From Syngnathus acus (taxonomy: Eukaryota; Chordata; Actinopteri; Syngnathiformes; Syngnathidae): DNA of 64,000 nt. Position numbers and translations under genes: made by a program. Every line of letters begins with the position of its first letter. Position 1 is the stretch's first letter. The stretch is from NCBI RefSeq assembly GCF_901709675.1, contig NC_051090.1:5014342-5078341 (forward strand), read 5' to 3'. Under the pieces are notes generated by a model. That model had not been told where the DNA came from. It did no database searches and saw only the letters and a program-made list of their open reading frames with translations. This document shows, one piece after another, positions 18,001-31,410 of the stretch.

Positions 18001-21000
18001 TGATGCGCGTTAATGCAGCGGCATCGTGGAACCCTTGAACACAATCCGTTCATTGATGTTGCTTGACTTACAAGTTGTCGTTTCAAAATGAAGAGTGAGG
18101 ATCATCCGGTGCCTAAAGCAGTGCCTCTGGCGGTCAGAGAGGATGACAAAATTTTCCCAGAGTAATTGGGATGAATGAATTGAATCCGCTCAGAGTCAAG
18201 CTCTTACCTTAGATAAGATGTGAAAAAGTGATATGATTTATGTAACATCTGAAATGTCATCAAATCAATTTAAACTCCACTAAGGCACTAAGTTGCACAA
18301 GTCTTATCTTCACATCACAGATACACCCCACATTGTTACTGATTTATTTTTTAAATACAATCTTGTCAGACTAGTATAGAAAGAAATGAATGACGTAATG
18401 TCAAACTGACTGACTGACGGCCACATAACAGAGAAGCAAAAGAAGATGGTTTGCAGAAAAATGCTGGCACCTAATGAAGATTTGTAGATACTGCTGGAAT
18501 TAATCAATAGTGATACCAAACAGTCAAATCATTTCATATTTTGTTCCATTTCTGGTTTTTGTAGTTGCGGTGGCATCACAAAAAGACAAAGTCGATCGTT
18601 TACATGCTCATCGTGAGATATCCTCAAGTCTTGCGTAACATAACGTATAGTGACAGTTTGAAGTCCAAGTTGGGTTTCACTTTCGAGGCGTGTTTTACCG
18701 GAACTTTCTTGTTAAAATTAGAACGCTGGTGGCTTTCGACCATGGAGGTTACACTCCAATCAGCGACTGATTTCATCTGGATCTTGTTGGGATGTTTCAA
18801 ATGAGTCATTACATCACCTTGAACTCATTTTTGCTGCATATTGTTGTCTGAACTCCTAGGGAGTGTTAGACTGCACCTGGGTTTGCATAAGGGCAAAATA
18901 ACTTAATAACCCCCCAACCTGCTTACTCAAATGAATCTTTGCCCCACCTGTGGGCGTTGAGCTTTCCTCTCATCCAAGCCGGTTTTACCAGCTAAACCAA
19001 CGAGATGCGAGTTTATCATTGACATCTGAGCCGGATTCCAAGACTCTTTGCAGTTATGAGCGTTTGTGAGTTTAATAAACCGGCCTCGCCCACCGCCTCT
19101 TCACTCACTTTGTGTGTTCACTAGCACTTCCTTACGAACGAACGCCCCGAGCCTCGGCGCGACTTTCGCAACGTGGGTTTTTTTTTTTTTTTTATCAGCC
19201 GGCCGCCCTCTTCCTGCTCATCTTCCAATAAGACCCATCACGTTTCCTTCCACGAGTCTCCTGGCAACCGCGAGTCACTTCGCTGCTGTGGTGCTTTTTC
19301 AAAATGTGCTTTTCCTAGAAACTGCTCTCTCGCCCCCTCCCCATTCCGAGTATCTTGTACTATCCCCTTGTTGAGTTGAAGCAGGTGACTCCCTGTTTCC
19401 TTAGAATGTTTTATCAGTTCAACTGAACAGAGATAAGAAGTTTGACTTGATGTCTGTTCTCTAGTGACAACTTAAGACCTTGCCTGACAAAAATGGATCT
19501 TTTGTGAGTAATTTCCTTGCCAAAGCTCGCATTCATAAGCCATTGTGTCCTCCAAATTTCAGAGCCGTGTGGCATTTTATCAGCTCGTGCCTTTTACATG
19601 GAACCAATCTGCTTATACGCTTGATCAGCACCAGGATCTGGTGTAATAAAAGTAGAAAACGGCGTCTTTTTACAGAGATCCCGATAAATTGCTGTGCCAA
19701 ATAGCAACCGTGTGCTTTTCCACACCGATAGGGCATCGTACAATCAGGTAATGTGATGACATCACCGCGGGAGAATGGAGTGTCAGTTGTTGAACTTCAC
19801 ACTGTTTACACTCGTGTTGTCACAATACCAGCATTTTGATTAAGGCCCGACAGAATGATTAATCAACTGATTATGACACTGCAAACAATCGGCAAAATAA
19901 TCGTCCAAATGACTGATGTTTGCTGATTAGTCTTGCCGTTATGTCCTCGAATAATTTACGGCAGTAAAACAGCTCTTATTATTACACGTACTAAATCCAT
20001 ACCTTGTATCCTTGAATATATCTAATGAAAATTGTAGATAGGGACATTCTATGGACACATTCAAAACAAAGTAAAACTTGTTTTTTTTTCCAAGCAATCT
20101 TTAGATGACCATTGCAAGTTAATGTAAAGTCACAATTTTGGGAGCTATTTTTTGCGTTATACCTTTTTCAATCCATCGGGTGATTAATCTGTAATCAGTA
20201 AAAAAAAAAAAAATTCTGCTAAAGATTGGCATCACCCTTTAAAAAATCCATTTTGGCCTGGCTGTTCAGTTGATAAAAAAATATCATGATAATAATCACT
20301 AGCGCCTTTCTTGAAATCAAAGGCCACTTTACACAAAGTAAACACAGCATGAAACAGGCGACCACACATCCCAAAAGCTATGTGAAACAAATGCAGTCAT
20401 TAAACAGTAATTCTTAGAAACATTACAAAAGCACACTTAAGAAGCTAGTTACAACTTGTTTCGAATGATACAGTGCCTCAAGTTTGCTAAAATCTTGGAA
20501 TCATTTCCGTAAAAGCGCTGGCTGTCTATCTCAAAGACGTCAGCTGCTCTCTAGCTTAACATTTTGTCTCGTTTGTAGAAATGAATGCTATTTGTTAACC
20601 AAAGACAGACTATTGACTTCACAGCGGTGAATATCTTTCATCTATGTTTCACAGCAGATCGAATACGAAGAAAAAAAAAATGGCCATGTGACAAATAAGC
20701 AAAACACACAAGTAACTGTCGCGTTATTGCAAGGGTGAAGCCGAGGAGTTCTAGCGGCGGTTTCTTAAATTGGACTAAAGAATGAGCCCTTCCCTGGAAG
20801 CAGAGCTGTAGACAACACACCCACTTTGTTACCTGGCTTTGGGCTGCTTGGCCCGAAAGCATGAATAAGTCATAGGGAATGTTCAAGCCACAAAGAGGTG
20901 ACAGGATCAGGTTGGTTGTGGTGGAGTTCTTAGTCCACATACAGTCATCTGGGGACAGGTGGCTCCGGCATGCAGAGGAATCCCTCTGTGCTTCTTTGGC

Positions 21001-21016
21001 TCTCACTTCTAGTGCC

Positions 21017-21018
<2 letters not shown>

Positions 21019-21059
<41 letters not shown>

Positions 21060-21080
21060 TGCGCGCGTGCATGTGTGTGT
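21019..21080. repeat. (GT)n/(GC)n microsatellite in zbtb7a 5' intron
   Basis: Eighteen uninterrupted GT units followed by GC-alternating and TG sequence to 21080. The alternating purine-pyrimidine run could adopt Z-DNA; that is inference. Confidence 0.
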
Positions 21081-21433
21081 TTTATCTCAGCTCAGCGTCT
21101 TTAGCCCCGCAAAGCCGCGACCCGGGGTCAGCTCCTGTATGCGCCGAGGATAACGTGTACACAAGCTCGCAGCCAAAGCTCGGTCTAGTGCAGGTGCTTC
21201 AAGTCAGGTCTGGACGGGCCTCACGGAGATCACCTTCCAGCGCCAGAGGACGTGACCGGAGGCCATGTGGTCTCGCTCTCTCGTTCACCCTCGCATCCTG
21301 AGCCGTCGTCTCTTTTTCGTCTTTGTCCTCCCCCCTGTCGTCCTCTGCATATTCAGATGAGGCCTCCTCTAATACAATTTGCTCGTGTCCTCTCAGACAG
21401 CCTGGCAACCAAGTTCAGTGTAGCTCACCGCTT

Positions 21434-21480
21434 GCTCAAAGTCAGCTAGGATAGCTTCCAGCTTACCTGGAATGAGGACA
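21434..21480 (+). repeat. 3'-end fragment of the teleost-common repeat
   Basis: GCTCAAAGTCAGCTAGGATA, then GCTTCCAGC, corresponds to the right end of the repeat seen in full at 4941-5320. Only about 45 nt remain. Confidence 0.
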
Positions 21481-23500
21481 TGAAAGAACAAACCCTGGTG
21501 TGCTTTGGTGTGGCAGTTCATTTCACTCACTTAAGAATGTTCAAAAAATAATTCAAATCACATTGCAGGTTGTGAGCGGTGATAATTCCACTCTAATTAT
21601 TAGTCTTCTATTTCTTCATAGGGGGAAAATATTTCCAAACTGCTTGATCATTGTTCCGTATTTGATCTTCTGCTGCAGTTTCATTTTGAGACTCTCGTCC
21701 AGTCATTTCACCCTATGACCCTGCTTCTGTAATGAGCACACCACTGTTTTAAGTATGAGGACATGCTCTGTGCTCCTTGCCTACCCCCCGACTTTGAAGG
21801 ATGGGCGTAGTTGGTCGAACAATGGCAGGAGGAGAACGTGAATGCAGGTGAACAGGTGTGAGGGAGGAGAGGCGGCCAGGTTTGGCGGGTTGTTCCTGCA
21901 GCGAGCCAGCGTTTCATCCAAGCGAATCTGCCGCACAGTCGTATATAGAGTCGAACCGGCCCCCGTCTCACCCCCTGCTGCCTCTCCCTGGCAGATGGAG
22001 AGGGGAGGGTGGGCGGCGGTGGATGTACGATACGTGTTTGCGCGTGTGCATTATTGATGGCACCACGTTTTGCGTGCGTGCTTGCGAGTGTGTTGATACA
22101 GGAATCGAGGATGGCTCGTTGTGCCCCAACGAAAGCCCCCCCCACCCCCCCACCCCTCCTCCCACTGCGCGGGCTTCAGTCGATCATTTTAATCTCCCCC
22201 CCGCACGTGAGCAAGGGGACAGCCATTCCTGAAACTTGGCACACAGAGCTGGGTGGGGTAACCAGCTCAGACCGGATTGACAACCTCCCTTTTAATACTG
22301 TTCCCTTGCAGCTTGTTGCGTGTCCTCTTCCTCGTGGAGTTTTTCCACATGCAGGGTCTGCTGTGGCAACCCCGTCTCACTTTGTCCCGCTATCTTTTTT
22401 TTTTTTAGGGGAGGGCCCCTTCTTTATTTATTTCCTTCTTCCGCCTCCCTCGCTCTTTTCGCCAGCTCCCGGCCGACAGCCCGGCTCCCAGCATGCATTT
22501 TGATCCCCTCTGCCCTCTCCCTATCTGTCCTTCACGACCTCTTGCTCTAGTGCGCGCGCACACCCCCCCCCAGCCAAATGTGTGCGTAGGTGTTTACAAG
22601 GAGACACTGAGACCGCCACCTGCACGCATAACAGGAAGTACAGTCTGTAGCACAAGTTTGAATCCAATGAGGCCAAATACTTCACTGAATGTGATCAAAT
22701 GTACAAATTGACCGAGCACGAACAACATTTTGGGTTGTAAAAGTTCACATTATCGAGCATGATTGTGGTTTGAGCGCCTGCATTTTGTTTGAACTTTGAA
22801 GCTAACATTTTTGGTTGAAAGCAACTTTAGTGCATTTTGACTTGGGGATCGATCATCAGTATTTTCAACTAAGAACATGACAATATATATACAGAATGTC
22901 TTGTGTTTTAGTTGCACTTTCACATGCATACCTTTTTTGCGGTTTGCTTTGAAGTAAACGTGCAGATGAATACATTACCGGAAAAATACTCAACTTATTG
23001 AGGGAGGGGCCCTTTTGTGCTGTATGACATGTTTATGATGCAATGAGTCTTTGATCATTTTTTTTTTTTGGGGGTGGAGTAAAGATTTATACACACTTTG
23101 ATAATCCTCCATTAGTTCAAGCAGAAATACACATGAAGATATGTTTCTCTTGACAGTTCTGACTGAGAGTTGGCTTTGATTCTGGCTGATGCCATAGCTT
23201 TCTGGTATGGAATTTTACAATTGTCTTTATATTCTGATTTAAGTGCAGTGAAGATTTGGCATAGTTGACTTTGCTTGGCCGTTCTATAAAGACAGCTTTC
23301 ATGAATGTCATGAATGTATTTAATTTTTCTTTTGGTTCCTTGATGCCGAGAATATTATCAACATGTTTGTTTTGAAGCTTCCTGTATTAATGTGTCTGTT
23401 TTCTGTCGTTCCCCTTCCTCAGACAGGCAGAGAGACGGACGGCAGGACGGATACACGGGTGGGGCCTGTGCTAGGCGGCTCGGCGGCAGGCTGGTGGAAG

Positions 23501-26500
23501 ATGTCGTCCGGAGCCGGCGGGAGGGGAGGAAGGCGGCTCAGGGGAACGTCGGGCGGCGGAGGCCGAGGAGTCGCCGGGGAGGCCGAAGAGGGCCCCGTGG
23601 GGATCCCCTTCCCCGAGCACAGCGCCGACATCCTGGGCAGCCTCAACAAGCAGCGGCTGAGCGGGTTGCTCTGCGACGTTCTGCTGATCACGCAGGAGCG
23701 GGAGTTCCCAGCGCACCGCTCCGTCCTGGCGTCCTGCAGCTCCTACTTCCACAAGTTGTTCACGTCGGGAGCGGCCGCCGACCAACGCAACGTCTACAAC
23801 ATCGACTTTGTGGCGGCGGAGGCGCTCGGAGCGCTGCTGGACTTTGCCTACACGGCCACGCTGACCGTCAGCCACAGCAGCGTGGCCGACATCCTCGCCG
23901 CCGCACGCCTCCTGGAGATCCCGCCCGTTCAGGATGTCTGCACACACCTGCTGGACACCAAAGTGCTCTCCCCGCCGGTATGACACCATTCTGCCACTGC
24001 ACATTGCATTTTAAGATTAAATGTTTTTATTCGTACTTATGTCCGGGAGATTTTAAAACACTATTCCACCACTTGATAGGAGAGTTTATTTGACATCACA
24101 GTTGCTCAGGGGTCGGGTAATGAAATTTCCAGTGGAATTAAATAGTCTTAAAGAATTGCCTTTGATATGCCTTGAACTGATGAAACACCACATATGAAAT
24201 GTTTGAGTTGCATTGGTAAGAAACATCCTCCATTTGCCTTGGCAGGGGTCAAATTAAAATCAGTAATCAATTTCAAAGACGAGTAATAATAATCTCAACA
24301 TTATCAGTGGCTCTCACCATGCCAAACGCACACCCACGGCCTTGGGGTTAGTTCAACGCTTACTCACGCTCAGCCAATTGCTTGTGCGGAGGAACAGCAC
24401 GCTGTGCGTGTGTGTGTTTTCAAGCATAATATTACAGCTACACGTCCACATAATCAAGAGTAGCGATTGGCTCCTGTCTCAATGTTATCACTGAATGATC
24501 ACGGCAGCGCTTCACTTGCAATCATGTAGGCCAAGAGTCAAATTAACTGAGGTCAGTTCAGTTTACGACTCGTCGCAGTCTATTAAAAACCCGCAGTATG
24601 AACACCTTTGTAGTAACCATCCACCATTTTGTAAGATGCTTCCAGATAACGAGACAGTCAACTATTGAGTGTCAGACCAATTTGCACGTGTGTGGAACAG
24701 TACAGACTGGTTTAAGCTATTAATACAACCAATTATGTTTTTTTTGGGGGGGGGGGAGCGAATTTTTTTCTCATTCTCCTTTTTTCCTCTCGTAACCTAA
24801 TTGTCAACCGTGCATCTAGTGTACCTTAAATCTGTCTCCTTCCTTCTCCAGGCGGGTAGTGAGCAAAGAAATGAGGATGAGGAGAGGGGCAGAGGAGGAG
24901 GCGAGCAGGGAAACCAGGTGCTGGCCCGGGAGTTCCTGGAGTACTTCCAGAGAGGGGCGCACTGGGGCAGCAGCTGCAGCACGCCAGAGCTCAGGGACCT
25001 GCCCACGCACCTGCACTTTAACCACGGCAACGGCGGGACCCCCAGCAACGGAGCGCCCGGTGGCCCCGGTGAGTACTACTCCCCCCTGGCCCTGGCTTTG
25101 GCTCAGGCCCCCATCCACGAGCCAGAAGAGGAAGAGGACGAGGAAGAGGACGACGAGGACGGAGAAACGGTGCAGGGCAACGGAATAAACCTCGGGTCAT
25201 TTTACTGCCCTCCCTCCCAGAACGGGCACTTCTACCTCCCCCCCGAGGCGCGGCCGGGGCTCGAGGCCCCCGAGACGGAAGATAGCGCCCTACAGCTGAT
25301 AGCTAGGGAGAGGGGCTCGGCCAGCGCCCTCTTGCAGCAGATGATGGACTCCATCGAGAGGCAGAAGCAGCGCGGGGCGGCCGGGGAAGATCCGGGCGAC
25401 GGGGACGACCCCGATATGGAATTTTACTACAATTACTTTAACAGCACTCAGCTTGAGGACACGCCTTCCACCGGCGTGACGTCGAGCGGTACGCCGCTCT
25501 GGTTGTCAAGAAGCAACTCCGGTCACGACAGAGTGGGCGGAGGGGAAAGAGGGGTCGGCGAGAGGGGCGGCGGCGGCGAGAGGAAGATGCGCTCCAAGGC
25601 CTTTCAGAAGTGTCCCATATGCTCCAAGGTCATCCAAGGAGCCGGCAAGCTGCCCCGCCACATCCGAACACACACGGGGGAGAAACCCTATGAGTGCACC
25701 ATCTGCAAAGTGCGCTTTACCAGGTAAGCCCAATTAATGAAGCCACCGTATCACGTGGCACCGACACTTTTGGCCTTGGCACAACGACGCGGTGAGTGGT
25801 ATGCATCTGCAGAGTCGGAGGCTTGGGCTTTGCATTAAGGGGCTAACGCAGTGTTTATTTTTGCATCGCTTAGCATCAGCTCCAACATGGTGATAAAAGT
25901 GGCTTTTATTGAGATGCTCTGCAAAGCAAAGTCCTCGACTCGTAGCGCAGGGGTCCTATAAAAGAAGGCTGTGACTGCCCGACGTTATCTAGGTGGAGGC
26001 CTGCTATAAAGTTCTGATACAGAAGGGGGGTTGCAAGGCCTGGATTGTGTGCTTCAGTGCAGCCATTTGAACTTTTGATCTCTGCCTGAATTGCCCACAG
26101 CAGAGTAGTTATTCCACCCCCCCCCACTCCACACTCGCTTTGTCGCTACTTTACCTCCATAATGAAATCTGACTTGCGCCGCTCGGATAAATGCGAGCAG
26201 AGTTTAGCGTGACACTTTGACTGATTTCCCTGTATCGAGGAAGCCCGTCTTTTCCTTGAAATCCCTTCTGTAATTAATCAGAGCACTCGTGCTTGGAATA
26301 GATGCAGCGGGCTTCAAGTACCTAACAACTTTTGGGACGCGGCGGAGACCGGTGTGAACCGAATTGCCCTCCTGGTTAAATTCGACCGGCAGTGGGAAGT
26401 GGGCTATTTGTAATCGTAATCCTGTTTGATCGGGGTTAGGAGTGCCGCACACTAGGTAATAAATCACTGCTGTCCTTAAGATAATTCAGCCCTGTCAGTG

Positions 26501-27486
26501 GCGGTGTTAACGCTTGTTCGTTTAGGGTACGGTTGGCGCAAATGATTGGCTCCTTGTTTAGTGTGAGAGCTAATCCATTTAAATTGCTTATGTTGTCAAA
26601 TAGGGGGAGGGAAGGGCAAGAGCCAGTTGAAGGTGTCCTGATAAAGTTCAGTCCAAACTGGCATGTGACCTCCTGGGAGCTCGATTGTATCATTTACTAC
26701 AATTCACAACGAAATCATGTGATGTTTAGAAGCTAAATTTAAGAATGTGGGGATTTAGTTGTGCCCAGTCAATTGACTGTTGCTTTGCTCCCAGAAAAGT
26801 TGGAACCATAAAAACATGCCACGGTGAACGTTGAGCTTTATTGTCAGGATACAGTCATGCAGATAAAGATGTACACTTTATGGTTTCGCCTCAGGCGACC
26901 TGGTTGACCTCACTGGAACTGGTGGTGAGCCAAATGTTTGGCCATGAAACAGAAAATAAAAGCATTTGCGGTGTATTTCGCTGACCTTGTAGGAATCGAT
27001 GTTTTGATGCTTCTTCATTAGTGTTTATTCTGATGCCCTTTTGTGCTCCCTCCCTCCCTCCCTCCCTCCAGGCAAGACAAGCTCAAGGTTCACATGCGGA
27101 AGCATACGGGAGAGAAGCCTTACCTCTGTACGCAATGCGGGGCCGCCTTTGCTCACAACTACGACCTGAAGAACCATATGCGCGTTCACACCGGCCTGCG
27201 CCCCTACCAGTGCTCCAGCTGCTTCAAGACTTTTGTACGCTCAGACCACCTGCACCGCCACCTCAAGAAGGACGGCTGCAACGGCATCCCGTCCCGCCGG
27301 GGCCGAAAGCCTCGGATGCGAGAACCCGGGCTCCTGGATGCCCCCATGGGTCTGCTGAGCCCCGGCTCAGACACTAGCCTGGAGCCTCACATCATCAAGG
27401 AACAGCAGCTCTCGGAAGCTCTCAAGTCTGAGGTGGAGGGGGCCCGCGCACACAGCCCACAGCTCGCAGGGGGGGGCACACCCTGA
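23501..27486 (+). CDS. zbtb7a: Zinc finger and BTB domain-containing protein 7A (LRF/Pokemon)
   Basis: Coding exons 23501-23977 (exon opens at acceptor 23423), 24852-25723 and 27072-27486 give 1764 nt, 587 aa (human 584). The BTB/POZ domain is at about 33-150 (IGIPFPEHS-like start, [47 protein letters not shown]). An acidic/Gly-rich linker follows, with LLQQMMDS and MEFYYNYF. Four C2H2 fingers lie at about 413-433, 441-461, 469-489 and 497-519, joined by TGEKPY linkers. A short tail after RRGRKPR includes the SUMO-like LKSE. The BTB domain dimerises and recruits corepressors; the fingers bind GC-rich DNA in the nucleus. It is ZBTB7A rather than 7B or 7C by the BTB wording and LLQQMM. The ATG at 23501 is the only methionine before the BTB core within the exon. 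It gives a Gly/Arg-rich N-terminus about 26 residues longer than human. Confidence 0.
23978..24851 (+). other. zbtb7a intron between BTB and linker exons
   Basis: 874 nt, phase 0, donor CCGCCG|GTATGA and acceptor CTTCTCCAG|GCGGGT. The donor itself contains an in-frame stop (GTA TGA), so retention would end the protein right after the BTB domain. A G run lies at 24748-24758. No gene inside. Confidence 0.
25724..27071 (+). other. zbtb7a intron splitting the second zinc finger
   Basis: 1348 nt, phase 2, inside finger 2 between FTR and QDKL. It ends in a CCTCCCTCC pyrimidine run before the acceptor. The block at about 26160-26560 is complex, non-repetitive sequence with TAATTAATCA and TAATCGTAATC motifs and may be conserved non-coding DNA; this cannot be confirmed here. 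Confidence 0.
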
Positions 27487-30400
27487 GACAAAACCCTTAA
27501 GAAATAGACGGACGGACGGTCACCATCACAACGTCACTCTGCTCCGCACAGGAGGAAAAATACAGACTTCAAAAGGATATATAGATATATAAAAGCTAAC
27601 TATGGCTCTATACAACCAAATCAGGGTGTCACAAAAGTTTGAATCTTAACATTTCTTTCTCCTTTTACTTTGGGAAAAACAAAGTAGACTTGAAAGCACT
27701 TGAGTCGGTTTAAAGAGCAACCAACGCTTCAAATCACACACCCGCGACGTGTCCACTTTCTGGGCCATTTTTTTCTTATCAATAATAATCGGGGGTTTTA
27801 TACATTGGCGTCATGTATAAAGGACACTAAGAAACTATGCAGTTGATTTTAGGTTTTTATTATCGGGTGAGCTCTGAGCAAAGGTGTCTGAGCTCCTTCC
27901 GACAGCCGTACGGGTGAAGCGAGGACAAATCTTTCCCAGAGAAAACAGCTTTTCTTTTTTTTTTTTTTTTTATTCTTTTGCAGGTTTAGAGATGTACAGT
28001 TACCATAGAAACAACGTTGCCATAATATGGCATATGCAAGGAAAACTCACCACACTTGTGATGCAACATGCTCACTCGCTTGCTCTCTCACTCTCTCGCT
28101 CTCCAAATGCTCCAGAAAGAGTCCTAGACAAGGGTTTGATTGAAGTGTTACTTACTCGATAAGAAAAATGCGTTTTGTCTTAGAACGAGTCAAATCCACA
28201 TGGGTGGAGGCTCCAGGTTGCAGGACGAGGGAGTACGAGGCTGGCTGTTTTTAAAACGCTACCACTGCCCTCCGACCTCTGTAATTTAAGTTTTCCTGTC
28301 TTAATTTGATTTTTATTAGTTGACTGGGTACTTGACACTTTATAATAATGTATACATGTGTATATACAGCATGGGCCGATGATGACATCCCCTGTTAACT
28401 GGCTTTTTCTGACGGGGGGGGGGGGCTGGACGTCGTGTTTCTCACAGCGTCGGCAAACAAACCGTATGAATGTTTGTTGAGCATAGCGTCACCAGAGTGA
28501 GGGGAGGGGAAAAAAAACACTTGATAGATCCTGTCTGAAAATGATTGAAATGATTGCTTGTGCTTTGCTTTGTGCAGCATGTCCTTGTGTGACAAGGTGC
28601 AGGTTTAAGGAACAAACAGGGAGACCAAATGAGACTGATGAAGAGAAAAGATGAGCACCTTTTTTTTTCTTCCTTTCTCTCTTTGTATAATTGAACTAAA
28701 GACATCCAATAGAAAGGTCGAGGGATATTGAAAGATTTTTTTTTTTTATTTTCTGTTGGAAATATTTTTCTTTTCACAACCTGGACCATTTAGAGAGCGG
28801 TATAAATACCTGCCCCGTGTTAGGAAGGCCAAACAGAAATGCAGCTGCTTCACAGGAGGAAAGGGGAAGGGAGGCGGATCTCGCCGTGTCTGATGCATTC
28901 CAAAAAAATAATCTCCCCCAGCTCAGCCACGTTTCCATGCAGGCGGAGGGTGGGGGATCGGATCACGCCTCTCCCCCCCCCTCTCTTTCCCCTCCCCTCT
29001 GTGGACCTCTAATGCCCTTAAGGGACACGATTATTATAATCGAGCCTGGTGTTACCGTGGGTGCATGCATGTGTCGGTGTGTGCGTGGCAGCAAGGGTCC
29101 CTCTGGCCACATCACCAGTGTGTGAGTCAGCCCCAGCCTGTTCAAACATGCACCTTGAGCTGTCAGCCTCAGCACACTTCCCCAGCCGGCTCTGCTAAAA
29201 GTCACGTTTCCACCGAGCAGTCCGCCTCACTGCACCGTGGTACGGTTTCGATCGCTCGTGAGGTAACGCAGGTGAACGCCAACAATTGTCTGAGCAGTGA
29301 CTTGAGTTCCACTCTACAAAGCAAACTTTCTTTGCTTGCACAAGGGTGTTGGAAAATTGTACTGCTGGGTGGAAACAAGCCAAAGACAAATCGATTTTAT
29401 TTTTTTTAAATTTGACAATGGGAGCAATCAATTATTTTGTTAAAAAAGTTTTTTAATTGGATGGGGGAATCGGAATCTTCTGAATGCTTTGTTTCCTGTA
29501 GCTGACGTCATGTTTTTACATCTTTCAACCACAAACTAGTTGAGCCTGATTCAACAGTACACTCCATTTTGGCAGATTTGTTCACGCCGATCCATTTTTC
29601 TGCCCATCCCCGGCCCGATACAAGGTCATCTCTGCTGTAACACCTCTCCCTGTCTTTAATTGCACCTTAATCAGAACGAGGCAGGATCCAAAAGCACTTT
29701 GTTACAACACAAGGGCACTTTTGTTAACAAAACGGGTACTTCAAGAGAGAGAGAGAAAAAAAAAAAAGTAAGTTGCAAACGAGATTGGCCCCTTTCGTCT
29801 CACGGCGGTGGAAAATAAAAGCCCTTCTTTTTTCTTTGTTTTGTTTTCAGATTTAACAACAAGCTGCCAAACAAAAAAAAGTTGCGCTCCAGAAAAAAAA
29901 CTCAATAAAAAGATGTATGAAAATGTAACTGATTGCACTTGAAGTTAGCTGTTAGCGAGCTGTCGAAATCTCTTTAGTAGACGGAGAGCGGTGTGTGTTT
30001 GTGTGAGTATGCATTGCCTTCTGGTGGACTGGAGGGTCTGGGGACAAGCTTGTGTAAACAAACGTTGCCCCATCTGTTCCCCAGCTTCCCTCCGAAGCGT
30101 GCGACCATAACGGGCCCCAATGTTGTAAAACACCTCATCGGACAGTCGCTTGTTTACTTCACAGCTCTCTTGGCGCACATTTGCATAAATCTCGGTTTAC
30201 CCTCGCTGGTCATTGTCGGCGGCTGTCCGGGTCTTGGGAGTGTACTTTTGAGTTAGTCCCCAATCTCGTAAAACAACAAACAAACAAAAAGCAACCTGAT
30301 GTCTGTATACTGTCTTGAATAGGGACCCTAAACCAGTTTTGTTCCTTAACCTTTGAGCCATCTAAACCTGTGTAACTTTGGACCTTTATATTTCTTCTCG

Positions 30401-31410
30401 TCTTGGGGTGCTTTCACACCTGCTTACGTTCCTAAGTCAATTTTAATCCGAATTGAAACCGTCAAATCAATGAATCAGGTCCTGAGTGCGTTAATGTTGG
30501 ATGTGGGCAGAGTCTATTAGGCCTTCAGTGCCAGAAAGGTGGCAGTAAACCAGTGTCTTGTTTGGGATTTCAAACCTGATAGCACCAAAGGTTGGTGCTT
30601 CAGCTGAGCGTAGCGCAAACGTTTGCACTAATTGTCAATGTTCTTGTCCTGCTGGTGAGAGACGGCTTCAGAAAGGCCACATGGGTGGACCTGGGTCGGT
30701 CCTGCCCCATAGAAGTGATCTTGTATAGTCTATATGTAATATACGTTGACTAATACCAAAGGAGAGTCAAGATATTTTAAGATGTACCAATTAAATTGTT
30801 GGGTTTGAAACCTCGGTGAATCCAACTTGCACGGTTCCCTTTGTGAAAGGTTCCACATTTTGGCCTCATTAGAAATATTTGGGCCGGTTTTTACGGTGTG
30901 CAAAGATATGGGACACACAGATGAGAGTTATGGATTTTCAGTCCAACTGATGAATCAATTTGACTTTTTATTCAATGATAAGACTTTATTTGTTCCATCG
31001 CTCTGTGATTGTGCTGACTGTGCGATTTTGCAATGTGGAGCTCCGGCTCGCTCCCACCAGGTGAGCCTTACGTGGGTGGGCCCTGTTTGACCAAACTCGC
31101 GTCTCGTTTTAGTTTTGTTTTTCTCCGCCCCGTGCTTTCAGACCAAACGCTACGAGCTGACGCTAATTGTGCGGCTATTTAAGCTTTACTTGAATTAATT
31201 TATTGTTTTTATTCTTACCTTGTTCAAAACTGAAGAGTTCTGCAGCCAATGTATCCATCCTAACCTCTCTGATTCTCGAGTGTTTTTTTCCAAATGGACC
31301 TTGACGTCTGTTTTTGTCGTTTTCTCTTTATCAAAGACTTTTTGCTGAATATATCTGATTAAGCCATAAAACAAGACCAACAACCACAATAAAGATTGTT
31401 TTATTTTATT
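27487..31410 (+). other. zbtb7a: zbtb7a 3' UTR and downstream flank
   Basis: No gene is visible. AATAAA hexamers lie at 29814, 29904 and 31388, so the 3' UTR may end near 29.9 or 31.4 kb. Mammalian ZBTB7A has a long 3' UTR, which would fit either. T/A runs and a G run at 28415-28425 are the only low-complexity features of note. Confidence 0.
31388..31393 (+). terminator. Candidate distal polyadenylation signal for zbtb7a
   Basis: AATAAA followed by a T-rich stretch (TTGTTTTATTTTATTTTG) that resembles a downstream U-rich element. Assignment to zbtb7a is by position only. Confidence 0.

Larger units (their letters stand above)
15021..23422 (+). other. Long 5' intron of zbtb7a
   Basis: About 8.4 kb with no recognised gene. 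Contents: poly-T runs (17341-17361, 19179-19193); a decayed repeat piece at about 19845-19960 with AATGATTAATCAACTGATTA; a (GT)n tract at 21019-21080; and a short repeat remnant at 21434-21480. The open frames are low-complexity or shadowed by simple repeats. Confidence 0.

Noticed and set aside
23419-24004. Long antisense open frames under the zbtb7a BTB exon
   Set aside because: GC-rich coding sequence often leaves open shadow frames; the sense frame has the BTB signature and splice sites, the antisense frames have none.
24816-25733. Antisense and alternate-frame ORFs under the zbtb7a linker and finger exon
   Set aside because: Shadow frames of the same GC-rich exon; the residues are low-complexity Pro/Arg/Gly.
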